NCBI RefSeq assembly: GCF_012524165.2
Contig: NZ_JABACJ020000018.1
Coordinates: forward strand, 1 to 64,000
DNA: 64,000 nt
Reading direction: 5' to 3'
Source: Faecalicatena faecalis
Lineage (GTDB): Bacteria; Bacillota; Clostridia; Lachnospirales; Lachnospiraceae
Shown here: piece by piece, positions 41,833 through 50,033 of the stretch
How positions within the stretch are numbered: position 1 is the stretch's first letter
How the letters are laid out: each line of letters opens with the position of its first letter
Notes under the pieces: generated by a model
The model's input: the letters and a program-made list of their open reading frames with translations, nothing else
What the model was told of the DNA's origin: nothing
The model's database searches: none
Program-made: the position numbers and the translations under genes

Positions 41833-43364
41833 CACCTCCCCCAATATTTCTTATCCATTGTCCGGTAACCAATCGCCTCTTTGATATGTTTTTCTTTGAT
41901 TTCCACAGCCCCCTCCAGATCTGCGATTGTCCTGGCTACCTTTAGTATCTTATGATAGGTCCTGGCTGTCAGTCCAAGTGCAGAAAACGCCTGCTCCATC
42001 AGTTGATTCTCTGCACTCCCGAGCTGGCAGTATGTATCCAGCTCCTTTACGTCCAGCATGGCGTTGGAAATGATATGGGTCCCTGCATAGCGCTGGTTCT
42101 GAATTTCCCTTGCCCGGCATACTCTTTCCCGAATCTGGGCAGAGCTCTCCTGCCTTTTTCGGTTTTTCAAAGCCTCGTATTTTACCTTCGGAGCCTCTAC
42201 ACAGATATCCATACGGTCCAGAAACGGCTGGCTGATTTTCCCTAAATAGTTCTGAATCTGACCCGGTGTACAGGTACATCTTTCGAAATCAGGATAACAT
42301 CCGCATGGGCAGGGATTCATAGCCGAGACAAGCATAAAATTGGCCGGAAATACATAGTTTCCATAGGACCTGGAAATCCTGATCTGATGCTCTTCCAAAG
42401 GCTGTCGCAGTACCTCCAGTACCGCCTTCTGGAATTCTGGCAGCTCGTCCAAAAAGAGGACACCTCCGTGTGCCAGGCTGATTTCTCCGGGCATCGGAAT
42501 AAGGCCTCCGCCGATCAATGCAGCTTTCGTTGCGGTATGATGAACACTGCGGAAGGGCCTTTGTCTGATCAGTGGTGCATCTTTATCCACCAGGCCCATA
42601 ATACTGTAGATTTTCGTGATCTCCATGCTTTCTTCCATCGTCATAGGCGGAAAGATACTGGAAATCCGTTTCGCCACCATGGATTTTCCGCTTCCGGGTG
42701 GACCTACCAGAAGTAGATTATGCCCACCGGCCACTGCGACCTCTGCCGCCCTTTTTACGGCCTCCTGCCCCTGAACATCGCTGTAATCCAGATTCTCCTG
42801 ATCCACTGCAGCCGTGCTCTGAATTGGATGTGGCTGTGCTTCTATGCTTCGAATCCCGGATAAAAAGGCGACGGCCTCACTTAAATCTCTTACTCCAATA
42901 ATCTCTATTCCATCTACGAGTGCTCCCTCCGATGCGTTCGCCTTCGGGACCATACAAACCGGGATTCCAGCCTCCCTTGCCTCCAGGACAATGGGCAGGA
43001 TTCCAGGGACCTTTTGTACACAGCCGTCCAGGCCCAGCTCCCCGATCAGCAGCATTTCCTTTACCCGTTCCTGTCGCAGTTGTCCCAAGGAAATCAGGAT
43101 GGAAATTGCGATTGGAAGGTCAAATGCCGCACCTCTTTTCCGCATTGTGGCCGGGGACAAATTAATCACTGTCTTCTTCGCCGGGAAATCCATCCCCGAA
43201 TTACGGATTGCCGTGCGCACCCTCTCTGCCGCCTCCTTCACCTCCGATGAGAGATATCCCACCATGTGAAATGCGGGCAGCCCATTGCTGACATCTGCCT
43301 CCACATGGATGAACTCTACCTTTAATCCCTGCACAGACGCTGATAAAATTGAACTAAAACTCAT
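41832..43364 (-). CDS. comM: YifB/ComM-family AAA ATPase (Mg chelatase-like)
   Basis: ComM in Vibrio is a hexameric helicase that helps branch migration during transformation; the Gram-positive YifB proteins are homologues of less certain role. The 510-residue protein has an N-terminal ChlI-like Lon-type domain (about 1-170), Walker A VGPPGSGKSMVAKR, Walker B GGVLFLDELPEF, a sensor AMNPCPCG with a Cys cluster (CGCYPDFERCTCTPGQ) and a C-terminal helical lid. It begins an operon with dprA and topA, from the promoter at 43496-43524. Confidence 0.94.
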   Translation of the reverse strand: MSFSSILSASVQGLKVEFIHVEADVSNGLPAFHMVGYLSSEVKEAAERVRTAIRNSGMDFPAKKTVINLSPATMRKRGAAFDLPIAISILISLGQLRQERVKEMLLIGELGLDGCVQKVPGILPIVLEAREAGIPVCMVPKANASEGALVDGIEIIGVRDLSEAVAFLSGIRSIEAQPHPIQSTAAVDQENLDYSDVQGQEAVKRAAEVAVAGGHNLLLVGPPGSGKSMVAKRISSIFPPMTMEESMEITKIYSIMGLVDKDAPLIRQRPFRSVHHTATKAALIGGGLIPMPGEISLAHGGVLFLDELPEFQKAVLEVLRQPLEEHQIRISRSYGNYVFPANFMLVSAMNPCPCGCYPDFERCTCTPGQIQNYLGKISQPFLDRMDICVEAPKVKYEALKNRKRQESSAQIRERVCRAREIQNQRYAGTHIISNAMLDVKELDTYCQLGSAENQLMEQAFSALGLTARTYHKILKVARTIADLEGAVEIKEKHIKEAIGYRTMDKKYWGR

Positions 43365-43495
43365 TCACACACTCCTCTCTAAAGTATGAACTAATAAATA
43401 AAAGTAAATAAAAACTGAATTGAAATTATGACCGAAGCGGTCAGATTTCTGATTTGTGGAACCGGAAACAGAAAATTTCCGGAACTGGTAGGATT

Positions 43496-43524
43496 ATCAT
43501 AGTCCTTCTTTCCTTAGAAGTCAA
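43496..43524 (-). promoter_or_regulatory. Promoter of the comM-dprA-topA operon
   Basis: TTGACT (43519-43524) and TATGAT (43496-43501) are 17 nt apart on the minus strand. The leader of about 125 nt contains two hairpins: CCGGAAA/TTTCCGG near 43464-43484, and TGACCG/CGGTCA near 43428-43443. Confidence 0.75.
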
Positions 43525-43661
43525 TTCTTAAATCTTGAAAACTTTTGTGAGATTCTTAAAAAAGAATAAACTAAGCCCTCCCTGTCCTTCTTTCCAGTGG
43601 AAAAGCACAATTTCCCCAATTTCCACATAGACTATATCAAATGTGCTAAGAGGTGCTGTTC

Positions 43662-44279
43662 TTGAAATCTTTTCCCAATCCCCTCACGCCATCGGAAGAA
43701 AAATATTACATGCAAAAATATACAGAGGGCGACCTTCAGGCAAAACATGTCTTAATCGAACGAAATCTGCGGCTCGTTGCACATGTCATCAAAAAATATC
43801 AATATCTGGACGAAGACCCCGAAGATCTGATTTCCATAGGAACCATCGGTCTGATCAAAGCCGTTGTGACTTTCAATCCTGATAAAGGGAACCGCCTTGC
43901 CGCATATGCATCGAAATGTGTCGAAAATGAAATTTTAATGTATTTACGTGCTAAAAAGAAAACAAACAAAGAAATCTCACTGTACGAGCCTATCGGCACC
44001 GACCGTGAGGGAAATGAGATTAAACTGTACGATATCATTGAGACGGAGGACGAGGATGTACCCGAGAAGATACATTTAAAAGAAAACATACAGAAGCTTT
44101 ATGAGAAGGTGGAGAATGAACTTTCAGACAGAGAACGGCTTGTTTTAAAGATGCGGTACGGGCTTTATAACGGGGAGGAATATACACAGAGAGAGATTGC
44201 TAGACAGATGGGGATATCACGCTCCTACGTCTCCCGAATCGAAAAAAGTGCGATTGAGAAGCTGCGGGAGTTTTTTTAG
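43662..44279 (+). CDS. sigK: RNA polymerase sporulation sigma factor SigK
   Basis: SigK directs late mother-cell gene expression during sporulation. The 205-residue reading starts at TTG 43662 (MKSFPNPLTPSEEKYY) with AGAGG 8 nt upstream; a GTG at 43653 overlaps that site. Region 2 (NLRLVAHVIKKY, DLISIGTIGLIKAV) and region 4 (TQREIARQMGISRSYVSRIEKSA) are complete and match sigma-K closely. There is no inhibitory pro-sequence before FPNPL and no skin-like insertion, as in some Clostridia, so control must be transcriptional. A CATAGACT motif at about 43625 could be the -10 of a sigma-E promoter, with a weak GCACAATT upstream. A large palindromic element follows the stop codon. Confidence 0.93.
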   Translation: MKSFPNPLTPSEEKYYMQKYTEGDLQAKHVLIERNLRLVAHVIKKYQYLDEDPEDLISIGTIGLIKAVVTFNPDKGNRLAAYASKCVENEILMYLRAKKKTNKEISLYEPIGTDREGNEIKLYDIIETEDEDVPEKIHLKENIQKLYEKVENELSDRERLVLKMRYGLYNGEEYTQREIARQMGISRSYVSRIEKSAIEKLREFF

Positions 44280-44293
44280 CAGGATTAGGGGCG
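44280..44293 (+). other. Short spacer between sigK and palindromic element
   Basis: These 14 bases separate the sigK stop codon from the palindrome. Together with the palindrome and its right flank they form a gap of about 450 bases without a gene. Confidence 0.4.
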
Positions 44294-44580
44294 CAAGGCA
44301 GGATGAGCACCCTGGGGGCAGTTCCAGATGGAGGGCGGTGCGAAAACCTGAACGCTTGCTAAGAAGGTGTAACTGAAAATCAGGAGTAAATGGAGGTACA
44401 TGCCACATTCGGTGCAAAATCTGATGATTTTGCGCCTCAGGTGTCAACAGTCTTTGATGTGAGACATCAAAGACCGCCCTCCATTTTCTCCTGATTTTCA
44501 GTAACGCCTTCTAAGTGCGCTTGTATGGCTTTCACACCGCCCTCCATCTGGAACTGCCCCCAGGATGCTCATCCTGCTTG
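44294..44580. repeat. Large nested palindromic element between sigK and the U32 gene
   Basis: Outer arms 44294-44340 and 44535-44580 agree at 45 of 47 aligned positions. Inner arms follow: about 44353-44395 with 44477-44520, roughly 85 percent paired and including TGAAAATCAGGAG with CTCCTGATTTTCA. The core holds two hairpins: 44411-44421/44426-44436 (11 bp, one G-U) and 44450-44460/44464-44474 (11 bp perfect). The unit ACCGCCCTCCAT occurs twice on the right (44473-44484, 44536-44547) against one perfect partner on the left (44328-44339), so two pairings compete. It could be a miniature mobile element, a structured RNA or a very strong bidirectional transcription block. No open frame or transposase is present. 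Confidence 0.9.
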
Positions 44581-44729
44581 CTGGACGCATCCAGTCGGTA
44601 GGAGGCCGCGGCTTTCTTGGGAAAGCGCGGCGCAAGAAAGTCTTTTCTTACTAAATTTGCTTATTTACCGCCATCTGTCTTTGCCGCTGTCCAATCATTT
44701 TCTTAACAAAAATTTATTCTTATAATTTT
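44581..44729. other. Right flank of the palindromic element
   Basis: No gene. Two small hairpins are visible: CTGGA-CGCA-TCCAG at 44581-44594 and CTTTCTTG/CAAGAAAG at about 44612-44640, the latter overlapping a GC-rich CGCGGCTTTC/GAAAGCGCG fold. They may belong to the element or terminate the U32 gene. Confidence 0.45.
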
Positions 44730-45956
44730 CTAGTCTTCTTTTCTTCTTAGGATGTCATAAGGAGCAGCTTTTTGGTCCAGGCCTATATATAGGACTTGTT
44801 TGGGGTGTGGAGCGCTCTCCTGGGACTCTCCTTCTTCGGTCAGGATGTTCAGGACTTTAGTTTCTATATTCTGACCGTCGGGCTTCATGATTTCTATGGT
44901 CTCGCCTACGCTGAATTTGTTTCTTTGTTCGATGCGGTAGAGACCTTCTTTTTCTTCTCCTATGATTCCCAGGTAGGTATATTCTTTGACGTAAGTGTTG
45001 CTGTCATAGATCTGAGTCGTCTCATCGGGTCTGCCAAAAAAGAAACCTGTGGTGAACTGACGGTAGGTACAATTGGATATCTGCTCTAAGTACCAGGGCA
45101 TGTTTTTCTGGTAAAGGGAAGGATCTTTTTGGTAATCATCTATTGCCTTTCTGTAGGTCCGGGCCACGGTGGCTACGTAGAGGGCTGTTTTCATACGTCC
45201 TTCTATCTTAAAACTGTCGATTCCAGCTTCTATGAGCCCAGGGATATGCTCTATCATGCAGAGATCCTTGGAATTAAAGATATAGGTTCCTCTCTCGTTC
45301 TCATAGACAGGCATGTACTCTCCAGGCCTTGTCTCCTCCACAACAGCATATTTCCAGCGGCACGGATGGGTGCAGGCTCCCTGGTTCGCATCCCGGCCTG
45401 TGAAATAGTTGCTTAGCAGGCAGCGGCCGGAATAGGATATACACATGGCTCCGTGGACGAAAGTCTCTATCTCTAAGTCTTCCGGGATGTTGGCGCGGAG
45501 CTCTTTCAGCTCTTCTAAAGATAATTCTCTTGCAGATACCACGCGGCTTGCTCCCTGCTTATACCAGAAATTGTAGGTCGCATAGTTCGTGTTGTTGGCC
45601 TGGGTGCTGATGTGGCGTTCAATCTCCGGGCAAACCTCTTTTGCGATTTCAAATACACCTGGATCCGCAATGATCAATGCATCCGGCTTGATCTCTTTTA
45701 ACTCTTTGAAATATTCGCGTACTCCATCCAGGTCCTTATTATGAGCCAGAATGTTCGCTGTCACATAGACCTTTACATCATGCTCATGAGCGAACGCGAT
45801 TCCCTCCCGCATATCCTCCATAGAAAAATTCTTTGCTTTTGCACGCAGTCCAAAAGCCTCACCGCCGATGTATACTGCATCTGCGCCGAAGATGACTGCT
45901 GTCTTTAAAACTTCCAGGCTGCTCGCCGGAATTAATAATTCTGGGTGTCTTGCCAT
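44730..45956 (-). CDS. U32-family protein, TrhP-like tRNA hydroxylation protein
   Basis: Annotated historically as peptidase U32, this branch (YegQ/YrrO, TrhP) takes part in prephenate-dependent 5-hydroxyuridine formation at tRNA wobble U34. The 408-residue protein has the N-terminal TIM-barrel pattern (LLIPASSLEVLKTAVIFGADAVYIGG) and the cysteine cluster GAMCISYSGRCLLSNYFTGR...ACTHPCRW, thought to bind an Fe-S centre, plus a C-terminal beta-barrel. It overlaps the upstream methyltransferase gene by 25 nt. That neighbour is the enzyme expected for the next step, which supports TrhP over protease. Confidence 0.9.
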   Translation of the reverse strand: MARHPELLIPASSLEVLKTAVIFGADAVYIGGEAFGLRAKAKNFSMEDMREGIAFAHEHDVKVYVTANILAHNKDLDGVREYFKELKEIKPDALIIADPGVFEIAKEVCPEIERHISTQANNTNYATYNFWYKQGASRVVSARELSLEELKELRANIPEDLEIETFVHGAMCISYSGRCLLSNYFTGRDANQGACTHPCRWKYAVVEETRPGEYMPVYENERGTYIFNSKDLCMIEHIPGLIEAGIDSFKIEGRMKTALYVATVARTYRKAIDDYQKDPSLYQKNMPWYLEQISNCTYRQFTTGFFFGRPDETTQIYDSNTYVKEYTYLGIIGEEKEGLYRIEQRNKFSVGETIEIMKPDGQNIETKVLNILTEEGESQESAPHPKQVLYIGLDQKAAPYDILRRKED

Positions 45957-46609
45957 GTTTCTTCCTTTCTTTTCTTCGTACTGACTGCGGCCCCGTCCCC
46001 AAAAGGCAGAATAGCCGTAATCAATTGCTCGTTATGTTTTAACTCATACAGATACTCCCGCATCCGGCTGTGGATGGTCCTGTTACGACGCTCCACGGCA
46101 AAACGGGATTCAATGATATCCCCATCCTGAAGTACATTATCAGACACCAGAGTTCCCCCTGGCTCCAACAGCCTCATGACCTCGGGGAAATAATGGATAT
46201 ACTGTCCTTTTGCGGCATCCATAAAGATAAAATCATAGCTGCCTTTCAACGTCTTCATCACTTCCAGGGCGTCTCCCTCAATCAGTGTGATCTGTTCTTC
46301 CTTCCTTGCACGCCGGAAATTCTCCCGGGCAATAGGGATTCGCTTTTCATAATTTTCTATTGTTGTTATTCTGCACCCAGCGGGGGCATTTTCACTCATC
46401 AATAACGCAGAGAAACCTACGGCAGTCCCCACTTCGAGTATGCGCATAGGTTTTTGTATAGTTAAAAGCACCTTTAGAAAGCTTTGCATTTCTTTTCGGA
46501 TAATCGGCACATATGAATCTAATGCTTCTCTTTCTATTGCTTCCAATATTTCACTATTCTCTGTCTCTAAGGAATTGATGAATGTAATGATACGTTCATC
46601 TACTATCAT
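45932..46609 (-). CDS. trmR: SAM-dependent O-methyltransferase, TrmR (YrrM) like
   Basis: In Bacillus, TrmR methylates 5-hydroxyuridine 34 to 5-methoxyuridine. The 225-residue class I methyltransferase has the SAM motif ILEVGTAVGFSALLMS (about 57-72), the acidic residue in TTIENYE, FIFMDAAKGQY and SDNVLQDGD, the layout of the COMT/YrrM family. It is placed between rnj and the U32 gene and overlaps the latter, so a joint tRNA-modification role is likely. Confidence 0.85.
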   Translation of the reverse strand: MIVDERIITFINSLETENSEILEAIEREALDSYVPIIRKEMQSFLKVLLTIQKPMRILEVGTAVGFSALLMSENAPAGCRITTIENYEKRIPIARENFRRARKEEQITLIEGDALEVMKTLKGSYDFIFMDAAKGQYIHYFPEVMRLLEPGGTLVSDNVLQDGDIIESRFAVERRNRTIHSRMREYLYELKHNEQLITAILPFGDGAAVSTKKRKEETWQDTQNY

Positions 46610-46612
46610 ATC

Positions 46613-48283
46613 TTACACATCCACATCCATAATTATCGGAATGATCATCGGACGTCTCTTTGTCTTCTTCCAGATGTAATCATTCATAGTATCTCTAATC
46701 ACCAGTTTGATCTTGTTCCAGTCCGCATGTCTATTCTGCAGGCAGCGGTCCAGTGCCTCTGATACGACCTGGCGTGCTTCTTCCATCAGTCCTTCTGACT
46801 CACGCACATAGACAAAACCTCTGGATACGATATCCGGCCCGGCCAGCAGACGGTTGGTTCCCTTTTCCAGTGTCAGTACAACGATCAGGATTCCGTCCTC
46901 TGCCAGATGCTGTCTGTCCCGAAGAACGATATTGCCGACATCTCCGACGCCAAGTCCATCCACAAGAATTGCTCCTGTGTGTACCTTATCTACGACCTTC
47001 GCTTCCTGTTCACTTAATTCCAGTACATCACCTGACTGAATGATAAATACGTTCTCCTTCGGAATTCCCAGTGAGGTCGCAATCGCTGCATTCGCTTTCA
47101 GATGGCGGTACTCACCATGGACCGGAATTGCATATTTCGGCTTTACAAGGGAGTAGATCAGCTTTAGCTCTTCCTGGCAGGCATGTCCTGATACATGGGC
47201 ATCCTGGAAGATAACATCCGCACCTTTAGCCGACAGTTCATTGATGACCTTGGAAACAGACTTTTCATTTCCAGGAATCGGGTTGGAACTGAAGATGATC
47301 GTATCGTTCGGCTGAATGGTCACCTTACGGTGTACATCTGCTGCCATACGGGACAGTGCCGCCATGGATTCTCCCTGGCTTCCTGTTGTGATCAGTACCA
47401 TCTTCTCCGGCGGATAGTTCCGCATCTGATCGATCTCGATCAGGGTATTCTCCGGCACATTCAGATATCCAAGCTCTGATGCCGTAGAAATAATATTCAC
47501 CATGCTCCGTCCTTCTACCACGACCTTGCGTCCGTACTTATCAGCGGAGTTGATGATCTGCTGCACACGGTCCACATTAGATGCGAACGTCGCAATAATG
47601 ATACGAGTATTCTGGTGCTCTGCGAAAATATGGTCGAAGGTAATTCCGACTGTCTTCTCTGACTGTGTAAATCCTCTTCTCTCCGCATTCGTACTATCTG
47701 ACATCAGCGCCAGTACGCCCTTTTTCCCAATCTCCGCAAATCTCTGAAGATCGATGGCATCACCAAATACCGGAGTATAATCTACCTTAAAGTCTCCTGT
47801 ATGCACAACGATTCCTGCCGGTGAATAGATGGCAAGAGCAGATGCATCCTGAATACTGTGGTTCGTCTTAATGAACTCAATTCTGAACTTTCCAAGGTTG
47901 ATCGACTGTCCGTGACGCACGACCTTTCTCTTGGTACTGCGCAGCAAATTATGCTCTTTGAGTTTATTCTCAATAATTCCCATGGTCAGCTTCGTCGTAT
48001 AGAGCGGAAGATTCAGTTCCTTCAATACGTATGGAAGAGCACCGATATGGTCCTCATGTCCATGGGTGATCACGAAGCCCTTCACTTTGTCAATATTATC
48101 TTTTAAATACGTGACATCCGGGATGACTAAGTCGATTCCCAACATGTCGTCTGCCGGGAACGCAAGCCCGCAGTCTACTACAATAATACTGTCCTCGAAT
48201 TCAAAGGCAGTAATATTCATTCCAATCTGTTCCAGGCCTCCCAATGGGATGATCCTGAGTTTTCCGTTATTTTCTTTTTTCAA
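46613..48283 (-). CDS. rnj: Ribonuclease J
   Basis: RNase J is an endo- and 5'-exoribonuclease of mRNA turnover and rRNA maturation. The 556-residue protein has the metallo-beta-lactamase motif HGHEDH (74-79), HTGDFK, the beta-CASP part (SDSTNAERRGFT, HVSGHA, HGEYRH) and a C-terminal domain ending MDVDV. It starts at TTG 48283 with GGAGG about 10 nt upstream; no ATG is available before conserved sequence. RNase J paralogues (J1/J2) exist in many Bacillota; only this one is in the window. Confidence 0.96.
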   Translation of the reverse strand: MKKENNGKLRIIPLGGLEQIGMNITAFEFEDSIIVVDCGLAFPADDMLGIDLVIPDVTYLKDNIDKVKGFVITHGHEDHIGALPYVLKELNLPLYTTKLTMGIIENKLKEHNLLRSTKRKVVRHGQSINLGKFRIEFIKTNHSIQDASALAIYSPAGIVVHTGDFKVDYTPVFGDAIDLQRFAEIGKKGVLALMSDSTNAERRGFTQSEKTVGITFDHIFAEHQNTRIIIATFASNVDRVQQIINSADKYGRKVVVEGRSMVNIISTASELGYLNVPENTLIEIDQMRNYPPEKMVLITTGSQGESMAALSRMAADVHRKVTIQPNDTIIFSSNPIPGNEKSVSKVINELSAKGADVIFQDAHVSGHACQEELKLIYSLVKPKYAIPVHGEYRHLKANAAIATSLGIPKENVFIIQSGDVLELSEQEAKVVDKVHTGAILVDGLGVGDVGNIVLRDRQHLAEDGILIVVLTLEKGTNRLLAGPDIVSRGFVYVRESEGLMEEARQVVSEALDRCLQNRHADWNKIKLVIRDTMNDYIWKKTKRRPMIIPIIMDVDV

Positions 48284-48329
48284 TAATTTTACACCTCCAT
48301 GTGTTTTATGTACCTACTTTCCGCGCATG

Positions 48330-48372
48330 AAAAAAAGAGCAATCCTCCGCATGTCCGTTCTCCTGATTGGAA
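48330..48372 (-). terminator. Terminator of the fur-like gene
   Basis: An imperfect stem (inner TCCGTT/AACGGA and outer AGCAAT with ATTGCT-like arms) is followed on the minus strand by CTTTTTTT. Some transcription may read through into rnj. Confidence 0.5.
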
Positions 48373-48380
48373 CTAACGGA

Positions 48381-48842
48381 TTATTTGCTTTTATTTAAGC
48401 ATTCTCTACACTGTCCGTAAAATTTAAGCTCGTGGTCCAGCACATGGAATCCGGTGTCCTCTTCGATATGACGTTCTAATTCTTCCAGAAGGTCATCCTC
48501 GAATGGAAGCACCTTGCCACATGTCCTACATATCAGATGATGGTGGTTATGCTTGGTATCACCTTCAAATAAATGTCCGATCTCATATCTGACACACCCA
48601 TCATCCAGGTTAATGCGGTCCACCAACTGCATCTCAAGAAGCAGCTGCAAAGTCCGATAGACTGTGGCGAGACCGATATCGGGATAATCCGCTCTGATCA
48701 GCTCATAGATATCCTCCGCAGCCATATGGCTGCCGCCGTTCTCTGCCAGCGTCTGCAGGACAAGCAGTCTCTGCCGTGTGACTTTTAATCCTTTTTCTCT
48801 TAATCTTTCCTTGAGCAGTTCCTGCACTTTTTCCTGTTTCAT
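48381..48842 (-). CDS. Fur-family transcriptional repressor
   Basis: The 153-residue protein has a winged-helix DNA-binding half (about 8-88, with LKVTRQRLLVLQTL and IGLATVYRTLQLL) and a metal-binding dimerisation half with HNHHHLICRTCGK and a second CREC pair. It could be Fur, Zur or PerR; the double CxxC zinc site is common to all, and the sequence alone does not settle the metal. The ATG at 48842 has GGAG 7 nt upstream. Confidence 0.94.
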   Translation of the reverse strand: MKQEKVQELLKERLREKGLKVTRQRLLVLQTLAENGGSHMAAEDIYELIRADYPDIGLATVYRTLQLLLEMQLVDRINLDDGCVRYEIGHLFEGDTKHNHHHLICRTCGKVLPFEDDLLEELERHIEEDTGFHVLDHELKFYGQCRECLNKSK

Positions 48843-48898
48843 CGCTAAACTCCAATTCATTTGCAGTAAGTAAATCTATTGTAAATGTCCTTTAGACT

Positions 48899-49159
48899 TT
48901 ACATTTCAATGTCAACATCCTCAAGCAGCTCCTCAAATACTTTAGAAACTGCCAGAAGCTCTGTGTCGTCTTCTACGACCTCGTATACACTCTCTTTATC
49001 CTCTGCCAGGCTTGTATCCTTCAATATCAGGCATTCCGCGTCGTCTTCTTCGGAGTCTGTAACCAATATGTATACAGCCCCGTTTATCTTCGTTTGTTCC
49101 AAAATAAAAAATTCAACTGTCTCACAAGTATCCTCAAAGGTAAACTTAATCTTTTCCAT
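48899..49159 (-). CDS. DUF1292 family protein (YrzB-like)
   Basis: The 86-residue acidic protein starts MEKIKFTFEDTCETVEFFIL. It matches the DUF1292/YrzB family, small proteins of unknown role that in Bacillota nearly always lie next to ruvX and ireB. The pattern ILEQTKINGAVYILVTD is typical. No membrane segment is present. It is co-oriented with fur, ruvX and ireB with short gaps. Confidence 0.92.
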   Translation of the reverse strand: MEKIKFTFEDTCETVEFFILEQTKINGAVYILVTDSEEDDAECLILKDTSLAEDKESVYEVVEDDTELLAVSKVFEELLEDVDIEM

Positions 49160-49209
49160 ATAAATATCCCCTTATTCCTGCAGGCTTTTTATCTGCTGCA
49201 GATGAGTCA

Positions 49210-49668
49210 TCAATCCTCCTGCGGCAAGGAATTCTCCCTCTTAATATAGACAGAGTCAAGATATCCCTGCAAAATAAATACCGCAGCGATCTTATCGATA
49301 TACTTCTTCCGGTTCTCCCGTCTTACATTACTTTCAATCAGAGTCCTCTCTGCCTCCACGGTCGTCAGCCTTTCGTCCCACATAATGACTTCCAGTCCTA
49401 TACGGCGCGTGAGCATATCTCTGAACTCTAAAGATTTCTCCGCACGTTCCCCAATATCGTTATTCATATGCTTCGGAAAACCAAGCACGATCTTCTCCAC
49501 CTCGTATTCAGAAACCAGCTCCTCAATACGTGCCAGAGTACGTCTTAACTTGTTCTCCTCTTTTCTCTGAATCGTTTCAATCCCCTGAGCCGTAAGTCCC
49601 AGGGCATCACTGATTGCTACCCCGACGGTCTTCGTCCCATAGTCAAGTCCCATAACCCGCATATTCAT
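49210..49668 (-). CDS. ruvX: RuvX/YqgF family, putative Holliday junction resolvase or pre-16S rRNA nuclease
   Basis: The 152-residue RNase H-like protein has the first catalytic Asp in MGLDYGTKTVGVAISD, KIVLGFPKHMNND, and the acidic WDERLTTVEAER. Bacterial YqgF processes the 5' end of 16S rRNA, and a role in recombination was proposed earlier. The ATG at 49668 overlaps the ireB stop by one base (TAATG). Confidence 0.94.
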   Translation of the reverse strand: MNMRVMGLDYGTKTVGVAISDALGLTAQGIETIQRKEENKLRRTLARIEELVSEYEVEKIVLGFPKHMNNDIGERAEKSLEFRDMLTRRIGLEVIMWDERLTTVEAERTLIESNVRRENRKKYIDKIAAVFILQGYLDSVYIKRENSLPQED

Positions 49669-49931
49669 TATTCCCATGAATTGTGCGCGATATACGCTTT
49701 TAACAATTCTTCTACTAATTCATCTCTCTCTACCTTCATCACCAGGCTTCTGGCCCCATTGTAACTTGTAATATAGGTAGGGTCCCCTGACATAATATAA
49801 CCGACGATCTGGTTCACCGGATTATATCCTTTCTCCTTCAGTGCCTTAAAGACAATCTCCAGGATGTCCCTTGCAGAAATCTGCGGGCCTGGCTCCACCT
49901 GAAAGAATTGGGTATTGCTTAAATCACTCAT
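49668..49931 (-). CDS. ireB: IreB family regulatory phosphoprotein
   Basis: IreB (DUF965, YrzL) is a small target of the Ser/Thr kinase IreK/PrkC that affects antibiotic tolerance in Enterococcus. The 87-residue protein has the typical core ISARDILEIVFKALKEKGYNPVNQIVGY and SGDPTYITSY, and an N-terminal Ser/Thr region (MSDLSNTQFF) where phosphorylation occurs in Enterococcus. It starts the ireB-ruvX-DUF1292 set. Confidence 0.95.
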   Translation of the reverse strand: MSDLSNTQFFQVEPGPQISARDILEIVFKALKEKGYNPVNQIVGYIMSGDPTYITSYNGARSLVMKVERDELVEELLKAYIAHNSWE

Positions 49932-50033
49932 TTCTTTTCCTCCATTTTGTGTTTTTCATAATCTTGCGTGATTAGTATCATACTAACATGCCAAATATCC
50001 TATCTACAATTCTAATATAAACGTTGTCAAAAT

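Noticed and set aside
44294..44580. Retron msr-msd or integron attC interpretation of the large palindrome
   Set aside because: No reverse transcriptase or integrase gene is adjacent, and no integron core site motif was seen.
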